Assembly (NCBI RefSeq): GCF_002224265.1
Contig: NZ_CP012882.1
Location: 186,001 to 250,000, forward strand
Source: Vibrio vulnificus NBRC 15645 = ATCC 27562
Lineage (GTDB): Bacteria > Pseudomonadota > Gammaproteobacteria > Enterobacterales > Vibrionaceae
Length of the DNA: 64,000 bases
Direction of reading: 5' to 3'
Within the stretch, counting starts at the first letter, position 1, and each line of letters begins with the position of its first letter. Shown one piece after another: positions 36,580-45,340 of this stretch. The notes beneath the pieces are model-generated. The model searched no databases, had not been told where the DNA came from, and was given only the letters and a program-made list of their open reading frames with translations. Both the position numbers and the translations under genes were made by a program.

Positions 36580-36903
36580 ATGATGCCAAAATGTTTAATT
36601 TGTAAAACAAAAGGCATTTACAGCTCACCTTTCAATCAACTTCGCAGGCTGCCATCGTCTGCTTCTCGGTATCGCCATGATCCCCACTTCCAAACTCGAC
36701 GAGAGCCTTGCCATCTGGGTTCTAAGATAAAATAAAGAATCAAATACAGAGTCAAGAAGTTTAAATATAAGTTAAAAATCAAGCTAGATATTTTTCATCA
36801 AAAATAAACAAATAAAGATAAATAAAATCTGCTTATTGGGTCATCAATATAAATAATTTAATTTGTAATGGCCCTATAGATATAGTTCGCGCGGACTTTA
36901 TTT
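36580..36903. other. AT-rich region upstream of the collagenase
   Basis: No gene seen. After about 36740 it is very AT-rich, with poly-A tracts spaced roughly helically (for example at 36740, 36760, 36795, 36810), which may bend DNA or recruit H-NS. No clear ribosome site precedes ATG 36904 beyond GCGGA. Confidence 0.4.
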
Positions 36904-39051
36904 ATGGATATTATAATGACATTACAACAAAATAAGCGATCCATCCTCGCTCTAGCCATTATTTTAGGCTTGAGTGGTTGTGGTGGCGACTCTGGTGGTA
37001 GTTCCTCTTCTCCAACCGTACAACCTGATAAGCCCGATACGCCGACGACCAATCCGGATGATCGTTTTACCAAATCCGGCCAATGCGCAGCAACTCAGCT
37101 TATCGCTGACACATCAAGCTTTGCATCTCAAATCGCGAATGCCGATTACGATTGCATGAGTTCATGGTTTAGCGCCAGTCAAATCGAAGCTGATGCCTTA
37201 TTCTCTGAGAAAAACTTAACACTGGTTAATGAGGCGTTATTAGAGACCGTTAATCAATATCAAGGCGAAGAAAAAACTGCCAAGCATATTTACTATTTGG
37301 CAGAGTTCATCAAAGCTGCCTATAAAAACCGTCACGATACGTATGCGAGAAAATTAGCTCCATTTAGCACAGAGTTAAGCCAGAATATCGCAACAACATC
37401 AGCTATCTTCCTACGTAATACCCATGCACTTGAAATGGGCGACGAACAGATGAAAGCATTGGGATCGATGTTGATCATCGTCGACAGTGTGCGTCAGTTG
37501 CATGTTGCAGCAAACGATGTTTTTGCTCTACTTAACCAATTTGAGCAGCGTTTGACGGAAAACTACTACTACCGCAAAGCCATCAATAACATTTTCGTTG
37601 CGATGGCAGGCCACTCACAGAGTGATGGTTTTTATCAACTCTTAGCCAATGATCACCGTTATATCGATACCTTGTCGACTTTTGTTAGCCAAAACCAATG
37701 GGCGCTAGGCACCGACAGCGAGTTTCTCATTGGCAATGCTGCGAGAGAGTTGGCGCGCTTAATCAAAACCGATGATGACAAGCTAAAAGAGAAAATGACG
37801 CAAACTTTGGCGGCGCTGCTTCAACAATTTCCTCTTGGCGGGCAATCGGATCGCGTCTGGGTCGGCATTGCGGAGATGGTCAATGCTTATGCGCCAGAGC
37901 GCGCAGCGGAACTTGGTCTGCAAGATGCCAAAGAGCGCCTTCGCCAACGTATCATGACCTTTAGCTACGATTGCCAAGGCCCAGCACAAATTCTGGCGCA
38001 AACTATGACACTCGGCCAAGCAGAACAAGTGTGTCGTACGCTGAATGACAAAGAAGTCGATTTCCACACCGTCGCAAAAACCAATCAACAACCCGTCCCC
38101 GACGACAATAGCGATAAAGTCGATGTCATCGTTTTCAAAACGAAAGACGACTACAGCACCTACTCTTCGTTTTTATTTGGCAACACCACCAACAACGGTG
38201 GCCAGTTTCTCGAACGCGATCCCTCCCAAGCCAACAACGTTCCCCGATTCGTTGCCTATCAAAACGGCTGGGATGACGATTTTTCGATTCTGAATCTCGA
38301 ACATGAATACGTGCATTACTTAGATGGCCGCTTCAACCAGTATGGGGACTTCCATACAACGATGCGTGAAGGCCACATTGTTTGGTGGCTCGAAGGCTTC
38401 GCCGAATACATGTACTACAAAGAAGGCTATCACGCTGCATTGGTGTTGGGTAAAGAGAAAACCCACACCCTACCAGAGGTGTTTGCCACCAGTTACAACG
38501 ATGGAGTGAACCGCATTTATCGTTGGGGTTATTTGGGCGTACGCTTCTTATTCGAAAAACACCCTGAAGCTGTGGAACAATTGCTTCAGCATTCTCGTCT
38601 TGGTGAATACAAACAGTGGGTCGACTACCTTGATCAAATTGGCCCGATTTACGCCAACGAGTTTTCGCTGTGGTTAGACGACGTCACTAAAGATATTGAT
38701 GACACCGTGACGCCGCCAAGCAAAGAAGAAAAACCGCAAGAATTGGCGATCAATACACCATTTTCCGTCAGTGGCGCGCAATTTTCTGAGAAGCTTTTCT
38801 TTGTCGATGTTGCCGCCAACACACGCGAACTTACGTTGACGATCCAAGGTAGCGGCGATGCTGATCTTTATGCCTGCTTTGATAAAGTGTGCCATTACCA
38901 TGACTATCAATGGACAAACTTTACCCAAGGCAGCAACGAAAGTATCCAGATTGAAAAAGAATCCGATGGCTATGTGAAAGCCGGACGTTACTATCTGAGC
39001 ATCAGCGGGCGTGAAGCGTTCGATGTGCACGTCACCGCGCAAGCGCAGTAA
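36904..39051 (+). CDS. M9-family collagenase lipoprotein
   Basis: 715 residues. The N-terminus carries a lipobox (LGLSGC) after a hydrophobic stretch, followed by a serine/glycine/proline linker, so it is probably an outer-membrane lipoprotein. The M9 N-terminal domain begins near CMSSWFSASQIEADALFS. The zinc site is HEYVH at 467-471 followed by LDGRFNQYGDF, with E501 in WWLEGFAEYM as the third ligand, as in microbial collagenases. C-terminal residues about 625-715 form a PPC (pre-peptidase C-terminal) domain, used for collagen binding in relatives. It should cleave native collagen or gelatin at the cell surface. Starts 36904 or 36916. Monocistronic. Confidence 0.92.
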   Translation: MDIIMTLQQNKRSILALAIILGLSGCGGDSGGSSSSPTVQPDKPDTPTTNPDDRFTKSGQCAATQLIADTSSFASQIANADYDCMSSWFSASQIEADALFSEKNLTLVNEALLETVNQYQGEEKTAKHIYYLAEFIKAAYKNRHDTYARKLAPFSTELSQNIATTSAIFLRNTHALEMGDEQMKALGSMLIIVDSVRQLHVAANDVFALLNQFEQRLTENYYYRKAINNIFVAMAGHSQSDGFYQLLANDHRYIDTLSTFVSQNQWALGTDSEFLIGNAARELARLIKTDDDKLKEKMTQTLAALLQQFPLGGQSDRVWVGIAEMVNAYAPERAAELGLQDAKERLRQRIMTFSYDCQGPAQILAQTMTLGQAEQVCRTLNDKEVDFHTVAKTNQQPVPDDNSDKVDVIVFKTKDDYSTYSSFLFGNTTNNGGQFLERDPSQANNVPRFVAYQNGWDDDFSILNLEHEYVHYLDGRFNQYGDFHTTMREGHIVWWLEGFAEYMYYKEGYHAALVLGKEKTHTLPEVFATSYNDGVNRIYRWGYLGVRFLFEKHPEAVEQLLQHSRLGEYKQWVDYLDQIGPIYANEFSLWLDDVTKDIDDTVTPPSKEEKPQELAINTPFSVSGAQFSEKLFFVDVAANTRELTLTIQGSGDADLYACFDKVCHYHDYQWTNFTQGSNESIQIEKESDGYVKAGRYYLSISGREAFDVHVTAQAQ

Positions 39052-39058
39052 GTGATCC

Positions 39059-39091
39059 GAACCGCCACCGCCTCACTGAGGCTGGCGGTTC
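39059..39091. terminator. Convergent hairpin between collagenase and xapR
   Basis: GAACCGCCA pairs with TGGCGGTTC and, inside, GCCTC pairs with GAGGC. The xapR stop codon lies within the hairpin. On the plus strand ATTCTCC follows, so termination strength is uncertain. Confidence 0.65.
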
Positions 39092-40017
39092 ATTCTCCCC
39101 GGCTCTCTCTCCGACTGTTTCTCTCTCTTTTCTATCGCTTGCTTGAGCTCATCAATCATCCGCTTGATGTTGCTCTGAGTCTCAGGATGATAAAGCGCAT
39201 AAACACCTGCAGGAATGCGTTGTTTTAATGGAATAAAACGAACTTGAGGCCAAGATAAATTGGCATAACTCTGCGGCACAATCGACACGGCCTGACGCGC
39301 CGAAATCACCGCCAAAAGCGTATTAGGCTCCACCACTTCTTGCACGATGTTAGGCCGATAACCAGCCTTGGCGCAGTACTCAACAATTAGACGCGTGGAC
39401 GAAGAATTCTCTTGCTTTAGCATCACAAAATCGGCCGATTTTAAGTCACTTAGCGTTAACTGCCCTCGTTGCGCTAATGGGTGCTCATTGGGTAATGCCA
39501 CCACCATGAATTCTTGGTAGAGACACTCACTCATGAGTGGCGCCACATCACGGGTATCGGCAAAACGCACCAGTCCCAGATCAATTTGGTGCATCAACAA
39601 CTGGCGAACCTGCTTCTCAGGAGAGATCTCAAGTAAGTTCAGCGTGGCATGCGGCATAAGCTGTTGCAGTGCATGAAAGGCGGGGCCAAAACCCGCCCAG
39701 AAGATCGAACTCATCAATCCGATATCGAGTTGCTGCTTCTCTTCGCGCGCGCACTGCTTTACCCGATGAATCGAGCGCTCAAACTGCGTAAACAAAGTGA
39801 TGCATTCTGCCTGCAACTGCTCGCCTGCCTTAGTCAGTTGTACATTCCGCGTGTTTCTCTCAAACAGCGCCGTGCCCAACACCTCTTCCAACTCTTTGAT
39901 TTGTGCACTTAAAGGAGACTTGGTGATATTGAGCTGCTCCGCCGCCCGACTAAACTGCCCCAACTGCGCCACTTTATCAAAGTAACGCAACATTTTAAGC
40001 GTGATCCTTTCTTCCAC
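39073..40017 (-). CDS. xapR: LysR-family regulator of xanthosine phosphorylase, XapR-like
   Basis: 314 residues from GTG 40017, behind GAGGTGGG; the next ATG is 8 codons in. The LysR winged helix reads LRYFDKVAQLGQFSRAAEQLNITKSPLSAQIKELE, and the C-terminal effector domain aligns with E. coli XapR (EVVEPNTLLAVISARQAVSIVPQSYANLSWPQVRF.PLKQRIPAG). It is divergent from xapA, 113 bp away, as in E. coli, where xanthosine-bound XapR activates xapAB. A symmetrical operator candidate lies between. The C-terminus is lengthened by about 20 basic residues. The name rests on family similarity plus synteny. Confidence 0.85.
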   Translation of the reverse strand: MEERITLKMLRYFDKVAQLGQFSRAAEQLNITKSPLSAQIKELEEVLGTALFERNTRNVQLTKAGEQLQAECITLFTQFERSIHRVKQCAREEKQQLDIGLMSSIFWAGFGPAFHALQQLMPHATLNLLEISPEKQVRQLLMHQIDLGLVRFADTRDVAPLMSECLYQEFMVVALPNEHPLAQRGQLTLSDLKSADFVMLKQENSSSTRLIVEYCAKAGYRPNIVQEVVEPNTLLAVISARQAVSIVPQSYANLSWPQVRFIPLKQRIPAGVYALYHPETQSNIKRMIDELKQAIEKREKQSEREPGRMNRQPQ

Positions 40018-40031
40018 TTACCCACCTCACT

Positions 40032-40052
40032 TTGTGCCATTATTCAGCACAA
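40032..40052. promoter_or_regulatory. XapR operator candidate
   Basis: TTGTGC and GCACAA form an inverted repeat with a 9-base spacer in the divergent xapR-xapA region, the general form of a LysR binding site. Confidence 0.5.
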
Positions 40053-40130
40053 TCATGCCATTTTAAGCGATTTTTGCCATACAACATTTGCGCTAAAGTG
40101 TTCATCAGATAACAAGAAAGAGGAAACACC

Positions 40131-40961
40131 ATGACATTTGATCCAGTCAACCAAGCGCTTGAAACCATTTACAGCTACAAACCCAATTACCAACCTAAAG
40201 TCGCCTTTATTCTCGGCTCTGGCCTTGGCGTGATTGCTGATGAACTCGATGACAAAATTGTTATACCGTATCAAGAACTGGAGGGTTTTCCGGTTAGCAC
40301 GGTTGAGGGGCACAGTGGCGAGTTGGTTCTGGGCAAACTGTTCGGTATCGATGTCATCTGCATGAAAGGCCGAGGCCATTACTACGAACATCAAACCATG
40401 AAAGTGATGACCAACCCTGTGCGCACCTTTAAGCGCTTAGGTTGTGAATTTCTTCTGGTCACCAATGCCGCGGGTTCACTGCGTCCCGAACGCATCGATG
40501 TGGGCTCCTTGGTGGTCTTTAGCGATCACATCAACACCATGCCAGAATCCCCGATGACGGGCCCCAACGACGACACCTACGGGCCAAGATTTTTCAGCCT
40601 TGCCAATGCCTACGATAAATCGCTGCGCAGCGAAGCACTGACCGTCGCCGAGGCCGAAGGCATTCTTCTCAATCAAGGGGTCTTTGTCTCATACACTGGA
40701 CCAAACTTTGAAACCGCCGCGGAAATTCGCATGATGCAAATCATCGGTGGTGATGTGGTGGGCATGTCGGTGGTTCCTGAGGTCATTTCAGCCGCTCACT
40801 GCGGCTTACCCGTATTGGCCTTGTGCGCCATCACCAACATGGCAGAAGGGCTCAGCGACGTTACTCTCTCTCACGCTCAAACCCTCGCCTGCGCAAAACT
40901 GGCCGAAGCGGATTTCATTAAACTGATTAAAGCGTTTATTAAGAGCCATTTTTCGCTCTAG
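40131..40961 (+). CDS. xapA: Xanthosine/purine-nucleoside phosphorylase XapA
   Basis: 276 residues, one fewer than E. coli XapA and collinear with it. Diagnostic blocks: VAFILGSGLGVIADELDD, GFPVSTVEGHSGELVLG, VCMKGRGHYYEHQTMKVM, TNAAGSLRPERI and GPNFETAAEIRMMQIIGGDVVGMSVVPEVISA. It releases the base and ribose-1-phosphate from xanthosine, inosine and guanosine. GAGG lies 8 bases before the ATG. Divergent from XapR. Unlike in E. coli, no xapB-type nucleoside permease follows; the 41067 gene is convergent. A cytoplasmic trimeric or hexameric enzyme by family knowledge. Confidence 0.95.
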   Translation: MTFDPVNQALETIYSYKPNYQPKVAFILGSGLGVIADELDDKIVIPYQELEGFPVSTVEGHSGELVLGKLFGIDVICMKGRGHYYEHQTMKVMTNPVRTFKRLGCEFLLVTNAAGSLRPERIDVGSLVVFSDHINTMPESPMTGPNDDTYGPRFFSLANAYDKSLRSEALTVAEAEGILLNQGVFVSYTGPNFETAAEIRMMQIIGGDVVGMSVVPEVISAAHCGLPVLALCAITNMAEGLSDVTLSHAQTLACAKLAEADFIKLIKAFIKSHFSL

Positions 40962-40992
40962 TTCGATATAAGCGGATAAAACAATCTAAGAG

Positions 40993-41018
40993 CCCCAGAA
41001 CCGTAACCCGTTCTGGGG
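40993..41018. other. Hairpin between xapA and manA
   Basis: CCCCAGAAC and GTTCTGGGG pair around an 8-base loop. No good T run on the plus strand; on the minus strand a weak one (CTCTTAGATTGTTTT) follows. Likely a shared weak terminator for convergent genes. Confidence 0.6.
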
Positions 41019-41066
41019 ATGCAGAGAAAGCTCGCAACAGACCATTTTCTCCTATCTCAATCGTTG

Positions 41067-42254
41067 CTAGTTATAAGCCCGCGCTAACATTCCGTCACCC
41101 TGATATTGGTAGACTTTAGAGTCATTGGTGATGAAGACTGACTCCCCAGCTTTGAGTGTGATACTCGTTTCTGCTACCGTCACCGCCACACAACCTTCAA
41201 CACAAAAAACGATCTCCGCACCTCGCACAAACTGCTGTTGAGTGTCTTGATTCGAGTACAAAATATCAAAACCAAAATCATCGACAGGAATCGGATAGCT
41301 GAGTTTATTCTCCTTGTGGATGGGGGCGAGTTTTATCTGCTCTGGTGGCGTAATATGGAACGAGGTATTTTCCACTAATTCTGCAACATCGATGTGCTTT
41401 GGCGTTAACCCAGCTCTCAGAACATTGTCCGAGTTTGCCATGATCTCTAGCGCCGTCCCTTGGACATAAGCATGGGGCGTTTCCGCTTGCAGGAACATCG
41501 CTTCGCCCGGTTCTAACTCAACAGTATTGAGGAATAGCGGTGACAGCAAACCAATATCGTTGGGGTAATGTACCTTAAAATCCGCGACATAGCTGAGCAC
41601 TTCTCTTTCTAATGCGGTTTTGGGGCCTCGTGCCAATGCGAGGTCCAGTTCCAACAACGCTTGGTGCTGACGTTCCTCACAAAGTGACATAATCGAACTG
41701 AAGAAGGTGCGCAGGCCATTTGGGTTTGGTTGGGCTTCAAGGGCGTTCAGCTCTTTCTCTAGGCTGCAGATCGCCAAATGGCGAAACAACGAGAGCGTCT
41801 GTTCTATCGGGCGAAATCCGTTCATCGCTCGATAGAACGTTAATGCATAAACCAGTTCTGGCTTGTGGTTGGCATCTTTGTAATTACGATGAGGCGCATT
41901 TAACGCGATCCCCTGTTCATTTTCGCGCGCAAATCCCACTTCCGCTTTTCGCTTACTCGGATGCACCTGAATAGAAAGGGGGGAGTCAGCAGCAAGCACT
42001 TTGAATAAATACGGCAGCTCACCAAATCTCATCACTGTGTAGTCACCAAACATATTTTTTCTATCTTTGGCAATGACATCCGACAGCAACTCCCCCGTCG
42101 CGGCCACTCGTGAACAGCCATTCGGATGCGCACCCATCCAGATTTCAGCTTGTGGCTGAGCATGGGTGTTTTCAATACCAAACAGTTTTGAAATCGACTC
42201 TTTGCTTCCCCACGCATAATTTTGAATCACATTATCCAGCTTTAGCAGTGACAT
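41067..42254 (-). CDS. manA: Mannose-6-phosphate isomerase, class I
   Basis: 395 residues from ATG 42254 (MSLLKLDNVIQNYAWGS), with GAGG 8 bases upstream; in-frame codons up to 42299 overlap malY. Class I PMI features: QNYAWGS at the start, PQAEIWMGAHPN, SIQVHPSK (zinc ligands Q..H), HKPELVYAL glutamate and, in the C-terminal half, VGRAG-type LRAGLTPKHIDV. It interconverts mannose-6-phosphate and fructose-6-phosphate in the cytoplasm. It is the third gene of a malX-malY-manA unit, starting 10 bases after malY, which links the PTS of this locus with mannose-type sugars. Confidence 0.93.
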   Translation of the reverse strand: MSLLKLDNVIQNYAWGSKESISKLFGIENTHAQPQAEIWMGAHPNGCSRVAATGELLSDVIAKDRKNMFGDYTVMRFGELPYLFKVLAADSPLSIQVHPSKRKAEVGFARENEQGIALNAPHRNYKDANHKPELVYALTFYRAMNGFRPIEQTLSLFRHLAICSLEKELNALEAQPNPNGLRTFFSSIMSLCEERQHQALLELDLALARGPKTALEREVLSYVADFKVHYPNDIGLLSPLFLNTVELEPGEAMFLQAETPHAYVQGTALEIMANSDNVLRAGLTPKHIDVAELVENTSFHITPPEQIKLAPIHKENKLSYPIPVDDFGFDILYSNQDTQQQFVRGAEIVFCVEGCVAVTVAETSITLKAGESVFITNDSKVYQYQGDGMLARAYN

Positions 42255-42264
42255 CTTAGATACC

Positions 42265-43452
42265 TCAAACGTCAGACTCGCGTAACAACTTAATCGCACC
42301 GCTCAACGACTTCACTCCCAACTCGACTTTCGAGCGAGGACAGCCTAGGTTGAGCCTCAAATAGCCCTTCCCCACCTCGCCATACACGTCCCCAGACATA
42401 ATGGCGACGTTAAAGTGGTCAATCAGCTCTCGATTCAACTTCACCATATCGAGATTGAGTGGAGAGAGGTCGATCCAAGCAAGGTAGGTGGCCTCAGGGA
42501 TGACGTAGTGGACCTCTGGAAAGGCCTGTTCGAGAGAGTCTCGGACAAACTGATGATTGGCTCGGACATAATCCTTCAATGCGTCAAGCCACACCTCACC
42601 TTCACGGTAAGCCGCCATCGTCGCTAACACGCCAAGTATGGAAGGAGAAGAAAGCCCATCCACCGCTTTCAGTTTGTGTAAATACTGCTCACGAGTTGAT
42701 TGTTCGGAAATCAGCGCGTAAGCCCCGTTTAGCGCGGGAATATTAAAAGACTTCGAGGCGGAAGTGACCACCGCCCACGGCTGCCGCCCAAAGCCAACAT
42801 AAGGGGTATGACATTGGAAGCTAACGTCCATGTGGATCTCATCAGAAATCACCTTAACATCATGTTTGTCACAGAGATCGGCTATGCGTTGGAGTTCTTC
42901 TTGGCTCCAAACTCGTCCTGTTGGATTGTGAGGGCTGCACAGTAAAAGCACCCTATTATTCGCATCAGCTAACTTGCTTTCCAAATCTTGCCAATCAATC
43001 TCAAAGCGATTTCGTTGCTTGATGAGAGGAGTGCGTACACACTGTCTCGCTTGCCCCTCAATCATGTTGTCAAATGCATCGTAAGCTGGGGTGTGGAACA
43101 CCACACCTTGACCAGGGGTCGTCCACAACTCTATCAACTTGGAGATAATGTAGATAACCGAAGGGCCATAAACCAGTTGCTCTTGATCAATCGAACAATT
43201 AAATCGAGTCTGATACCAATGGCTGATCGCCGATTTAAAATCATCGTGATTCCAACGGCTATAGCCCAGTACGGGATGTTCCAATCGTTGTTTCAACGCT
43301 TTCAAAACCACATCTGGCGCTGCAAAATCCATATCTGAAATGGTAAAGGGCAGCAAGCCAGACTTACCAAATCTGTCTTGAACATAATCCCATTGCGTAC
43401 AGTAGGTACCTGTGCGATCAATCGGCGTATCAAAGTCAACATTCTGATTCAT
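42265..43452 (-). CDS. malY: MalY/PatB-family C-S lyase
   Basis: 395 residues, a PLP-dependent aminotransferase-fold enzyme. Motifs: WDYVQDRFG and PFTISDMDFAAPD at the N-terminus (typical of MalY/PatB), LLLCSPHNPTGRVWS, the ISDEIHMD aspartate and TSASKSFNIPAL with the PLP lysine. MalY cleaves cystathionine C-S bonds and, in E. coli, also antagonises the MalT activator. Gene order malX-malY beside malI is the same as in E. coli. The gap after malX is 79 bases and contains a small imperfect hairpin. The enzymatic role in a sugar operon is not understood. Confidence 0.9.
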   Translation of the reverse strand: MNQNVDFDTPIDRTGTYCTQWDYVQDRFGKSGLLPFTISDMDFAAPDVVLKALKQRLEHPVLGYSRWNHDDFKSAISHWYQTRFNCSIDQEQLVYGPSVIYIISKLIELWTTPGQGVVFHTPAYDAFDNMIEGQARQCVRTPLIKQRNRFEIDWQDLESKLADANNRVLLLCSPHNPTGRVWSQEELQRIADLCDKHDVKVISDEIHMDVSFQCHTPYVGFGRQPWAVVTSASKSFNIPALNGAYALISEQSTREQYLHKLKAVDGLSSPSILGVLATMAAYREGEVWLDALKDYVRANHQFVRDSLEQAFPEVHYVIPEATYLAWIDLSPLNLDMVKLNRELIDHFNVAIMSGDVYGEVGKGYLRLNLGCPRSKVELGVKSLSGAIKLLRESDV

Positions 43453-43531
43453 ATGAAAAGTCCAAGGTTAGAGCCCCTCAGCACCCGGGGGTAAAGGCGG
43501 TGCCAAGGGGGAGCATCAAGAAAGGTGAGAA

Positions 43532-45103
43532 TTAACTCGCAGACATGATGGCTTGCATCTCATTTTTCACTAGGTGAACTTGTGTGCCAATCACCACTTG
43601 TAAGTTGTGTTCATCAAGCTTCACGACACCCAATGCGCCATTCGCTTTCAACTTCGCATCATCAACCAAGCTCATGTCTTTCACTGACATGCGTAAACGA
43701 GTAATACAGTTGTCTAACGCGGTGATGTTTTCTTTTCCACCTAACGCCGCCAAAACTGCCGCACCTTTACCAGATTCATTGATGAATGCGGCTTCTAGCT
43801 CTTTGTCTACTTCCGCAGTATCCACTTCACGACCAGGTGTTTTAAGGTTGAACCTTGTGATCGCAAACTTAAATACTGAGTAGTAAACCACAAACCAAAT
43901 CCCCGCCACGACAGGCACCAAGTACCATTTCGTCGCTGTACCTTGCAAAATACCAAAGACGAGGAAGTCAATAAGGTTGCCATCGGTGTTTCCTATGGTG
44001 ACATCCAACATGCCCATCACCATAAAGCCTACGCCCGTCAAAACGGCATGCACGAGGTAAAGTGCTGGCGCAACAAACAGGAATAAGAATTCTAGCGGTT
44101 CGGTGATCCCACCCACCACACAAGCCACCACACCAGAAATGAGCAGCGCTTTGATTTTTGAGCGGTTTTCTGGACGAGCACAGTGATACATTGCAAGTGC
44201 CGCGCCCGGAAGGCCACCTAAGAAGGTCGGCATTTTTCCTTGAGACAAGAACGCCGTCACTTCTGGTGTGAAGTTAGTCACTTCAGGGCAAGAAAGCTCA
44301 GAATAGAAAATGTTCAACGCTCCGGACACGGTTTGTCCACACACTTCCATTGTGCCGCCTGCTTCCGTGAAACGGATCAGTGCAACGAGAATATGGTGCA
44401 AGCCAATGGGCAGCAGCAAACGCTCACCAGTACCAAACAGCATTGGGCCAAAATCACCCGCACCTTCAATCACGTGACCGATGCCATTGATACCTGCAGC
44501 GAAGTAAGGCCAAACGAAAGGAATAAAAACACCCACCACACCCAATACGATAGCAGAGATAATGGGAACAAAGCGCGCACCACCAAAGAAGGCAAGTGCA
44601 TCTGGCATTTTGAAGGTGTAAAAGCGTTGATGCAGCTTGGCAACAATGACACCAACGATCACTGCGCCAAGAATACCGGTATCAATAGATTCAATACCAA
44701 TGATGCTTTTCACGCCATACGCCGCGCGCTCAGCTTGGCTATCCAACACGCCAGCCACAGTGAGAAAGAAGTTAATCGCCAAATTAAAGGCTGCGTAGCC
44801 AACAAAACCGGCAAAACCCGCCACACCTTTTTCTTCACGAGCCAAGCCGAGCGGAATAGCGACAGCAAACATCACTGGCAAATAGATGAAAGCGACCAGA
44901 CCAATTTTGGTCATCCACATAAAGAGGTATTGCAACAAGGTGTTGTCTAAAAGGGGGATCGCTTCTTTGATCGCAGCGCTAGAAAATGAGCTGCCGACAC
45001 CAAGCAGAATACCTGAAAAGGCGAGCAGTGCGACAGGTAACATGAAGGTCTTGCCGAGGCTTTGCAAGAACTCCCACATTGTTGATTTGGTTGGATTAGA
45101 CAT
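43532..45103 (-). CDS. malX: PTS IIBC permease, MalX-like
   Basis: 523 residues. The N-terminal 400 residues are a glucose-family IIC with about ten transmembrane segments (FMLPVALLAFSGILLGVGS; GTGERLLLPIGLHHILVALIRF; GGITEPLEFLFLFVAPALY, the GITEP substrate motif). The C-terminal 90 residues are a IIB domain with the phosphocysteine in ALDNCITRLRM. It is close to E. coli MalX, which takes up glucose and maltose when derepressed. The IIA partner must be encoded elsewhere (for example Crr). With ManA in the operon, mannose or a mannoside is a plausible substrate. Controlled by MalI at two operators upstream. Confidence 0.9.
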   Translation of the reverse strand: MSNPTKSTMWEFLQSLGKTFMLPVALLAFSGILLGVGSSFSSAAIKEAIPLLDNTLLQYLFMWMTKIGLVAFIYLPVMFAVAIPLGLAREEKGVAGFAGFVGYAAFNLAINFFLTVAGVLDSQAERAAYGVKSIIGIESIDTGILGAVIVGVIVAKLHQRFYTFKMPDALAFFGGARFVPIISAIVLGVVGVFIPFVWPYFAAGINGIGHVIEGAGDFGPMLFGTGERLLLPIGLHHILVALIRFTEAGGTMEVCGQTVSGALNIFYSELSCPEVTNFTPEVTAFLSQGKMPTFLGGLPGAALAMYHCARPENRSKIKALLISGVVACVVGGITEPLEFLFLFVAPALYLVHAVLTGVGFMVMGMLDVTIGNTDGNLIDFLVFGILQGTATKWYLVPVVAGIWFVVYYSVFKFAITRFNLKTPGREVDTAEVDKELEAAFINESGKGAAVLAALGGKENITALDNCITRLRMSVKDMSLVDDAKLKANGALGVVKLDEHNLQVVIGTQVHLVKNEMQAIMSAS

Positions 45104-45206
45104 AGTACGTCTCCGGGATTTGAGAACTTGTAGGGTTCATGCACATCACTTGCGTTGTGCATAACGTGTTTTTGTTATGCGCTCAATATACGCCGCTAAA
45201 AAAATT

Positions 45207-45222
45207 GATAAAACGTTTTACC
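45207..45222. promoter_or_regulatory. MalI operator 1 (malX side)
   Basis: GATAAAACGTTTTACC differs at one half-site base from the palindrome GATAAAACGTTTTATC known as the E. coli MalI operator. It lies about 104 bases upstream of malX. Confidence 0.82.
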
Positions 45223-45306
45223 AACATATCTGTGATCAAGTTAAACAAGTTTTTCCATGTTCGGCGTAGGGCTTTTAAAATACGGCTAATGAGGTTAAAG
45301 TTTGGT

Positions 45307-45322
45307 GATAAAACGTTTTTCT
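45307..45322. promoter_or_regulatory. MalI operator 2 (malI side)
   Basis: GATAAAACGTTTTTCT is a second near-perfect MalI site, 19 bases before ATG 45341 and about 100 bases from operator 1, in a position to autoregulate malI. Confidence 0.8.
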
Positions 45323-45340
45323 AATCCATAAAGTGAATCT

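Noticed and set aside
44240..44950. 236-aa plus-strand frame within malX
   Set aside because: Antisense shadow; rich in His, Arg and Asn and without a ribosome site.
45229..45246. CRP site in the malI-malX region (TGTGATCAAGTTAAAC)
   Set aside because: Only one half-site matches; the second half is too weak.
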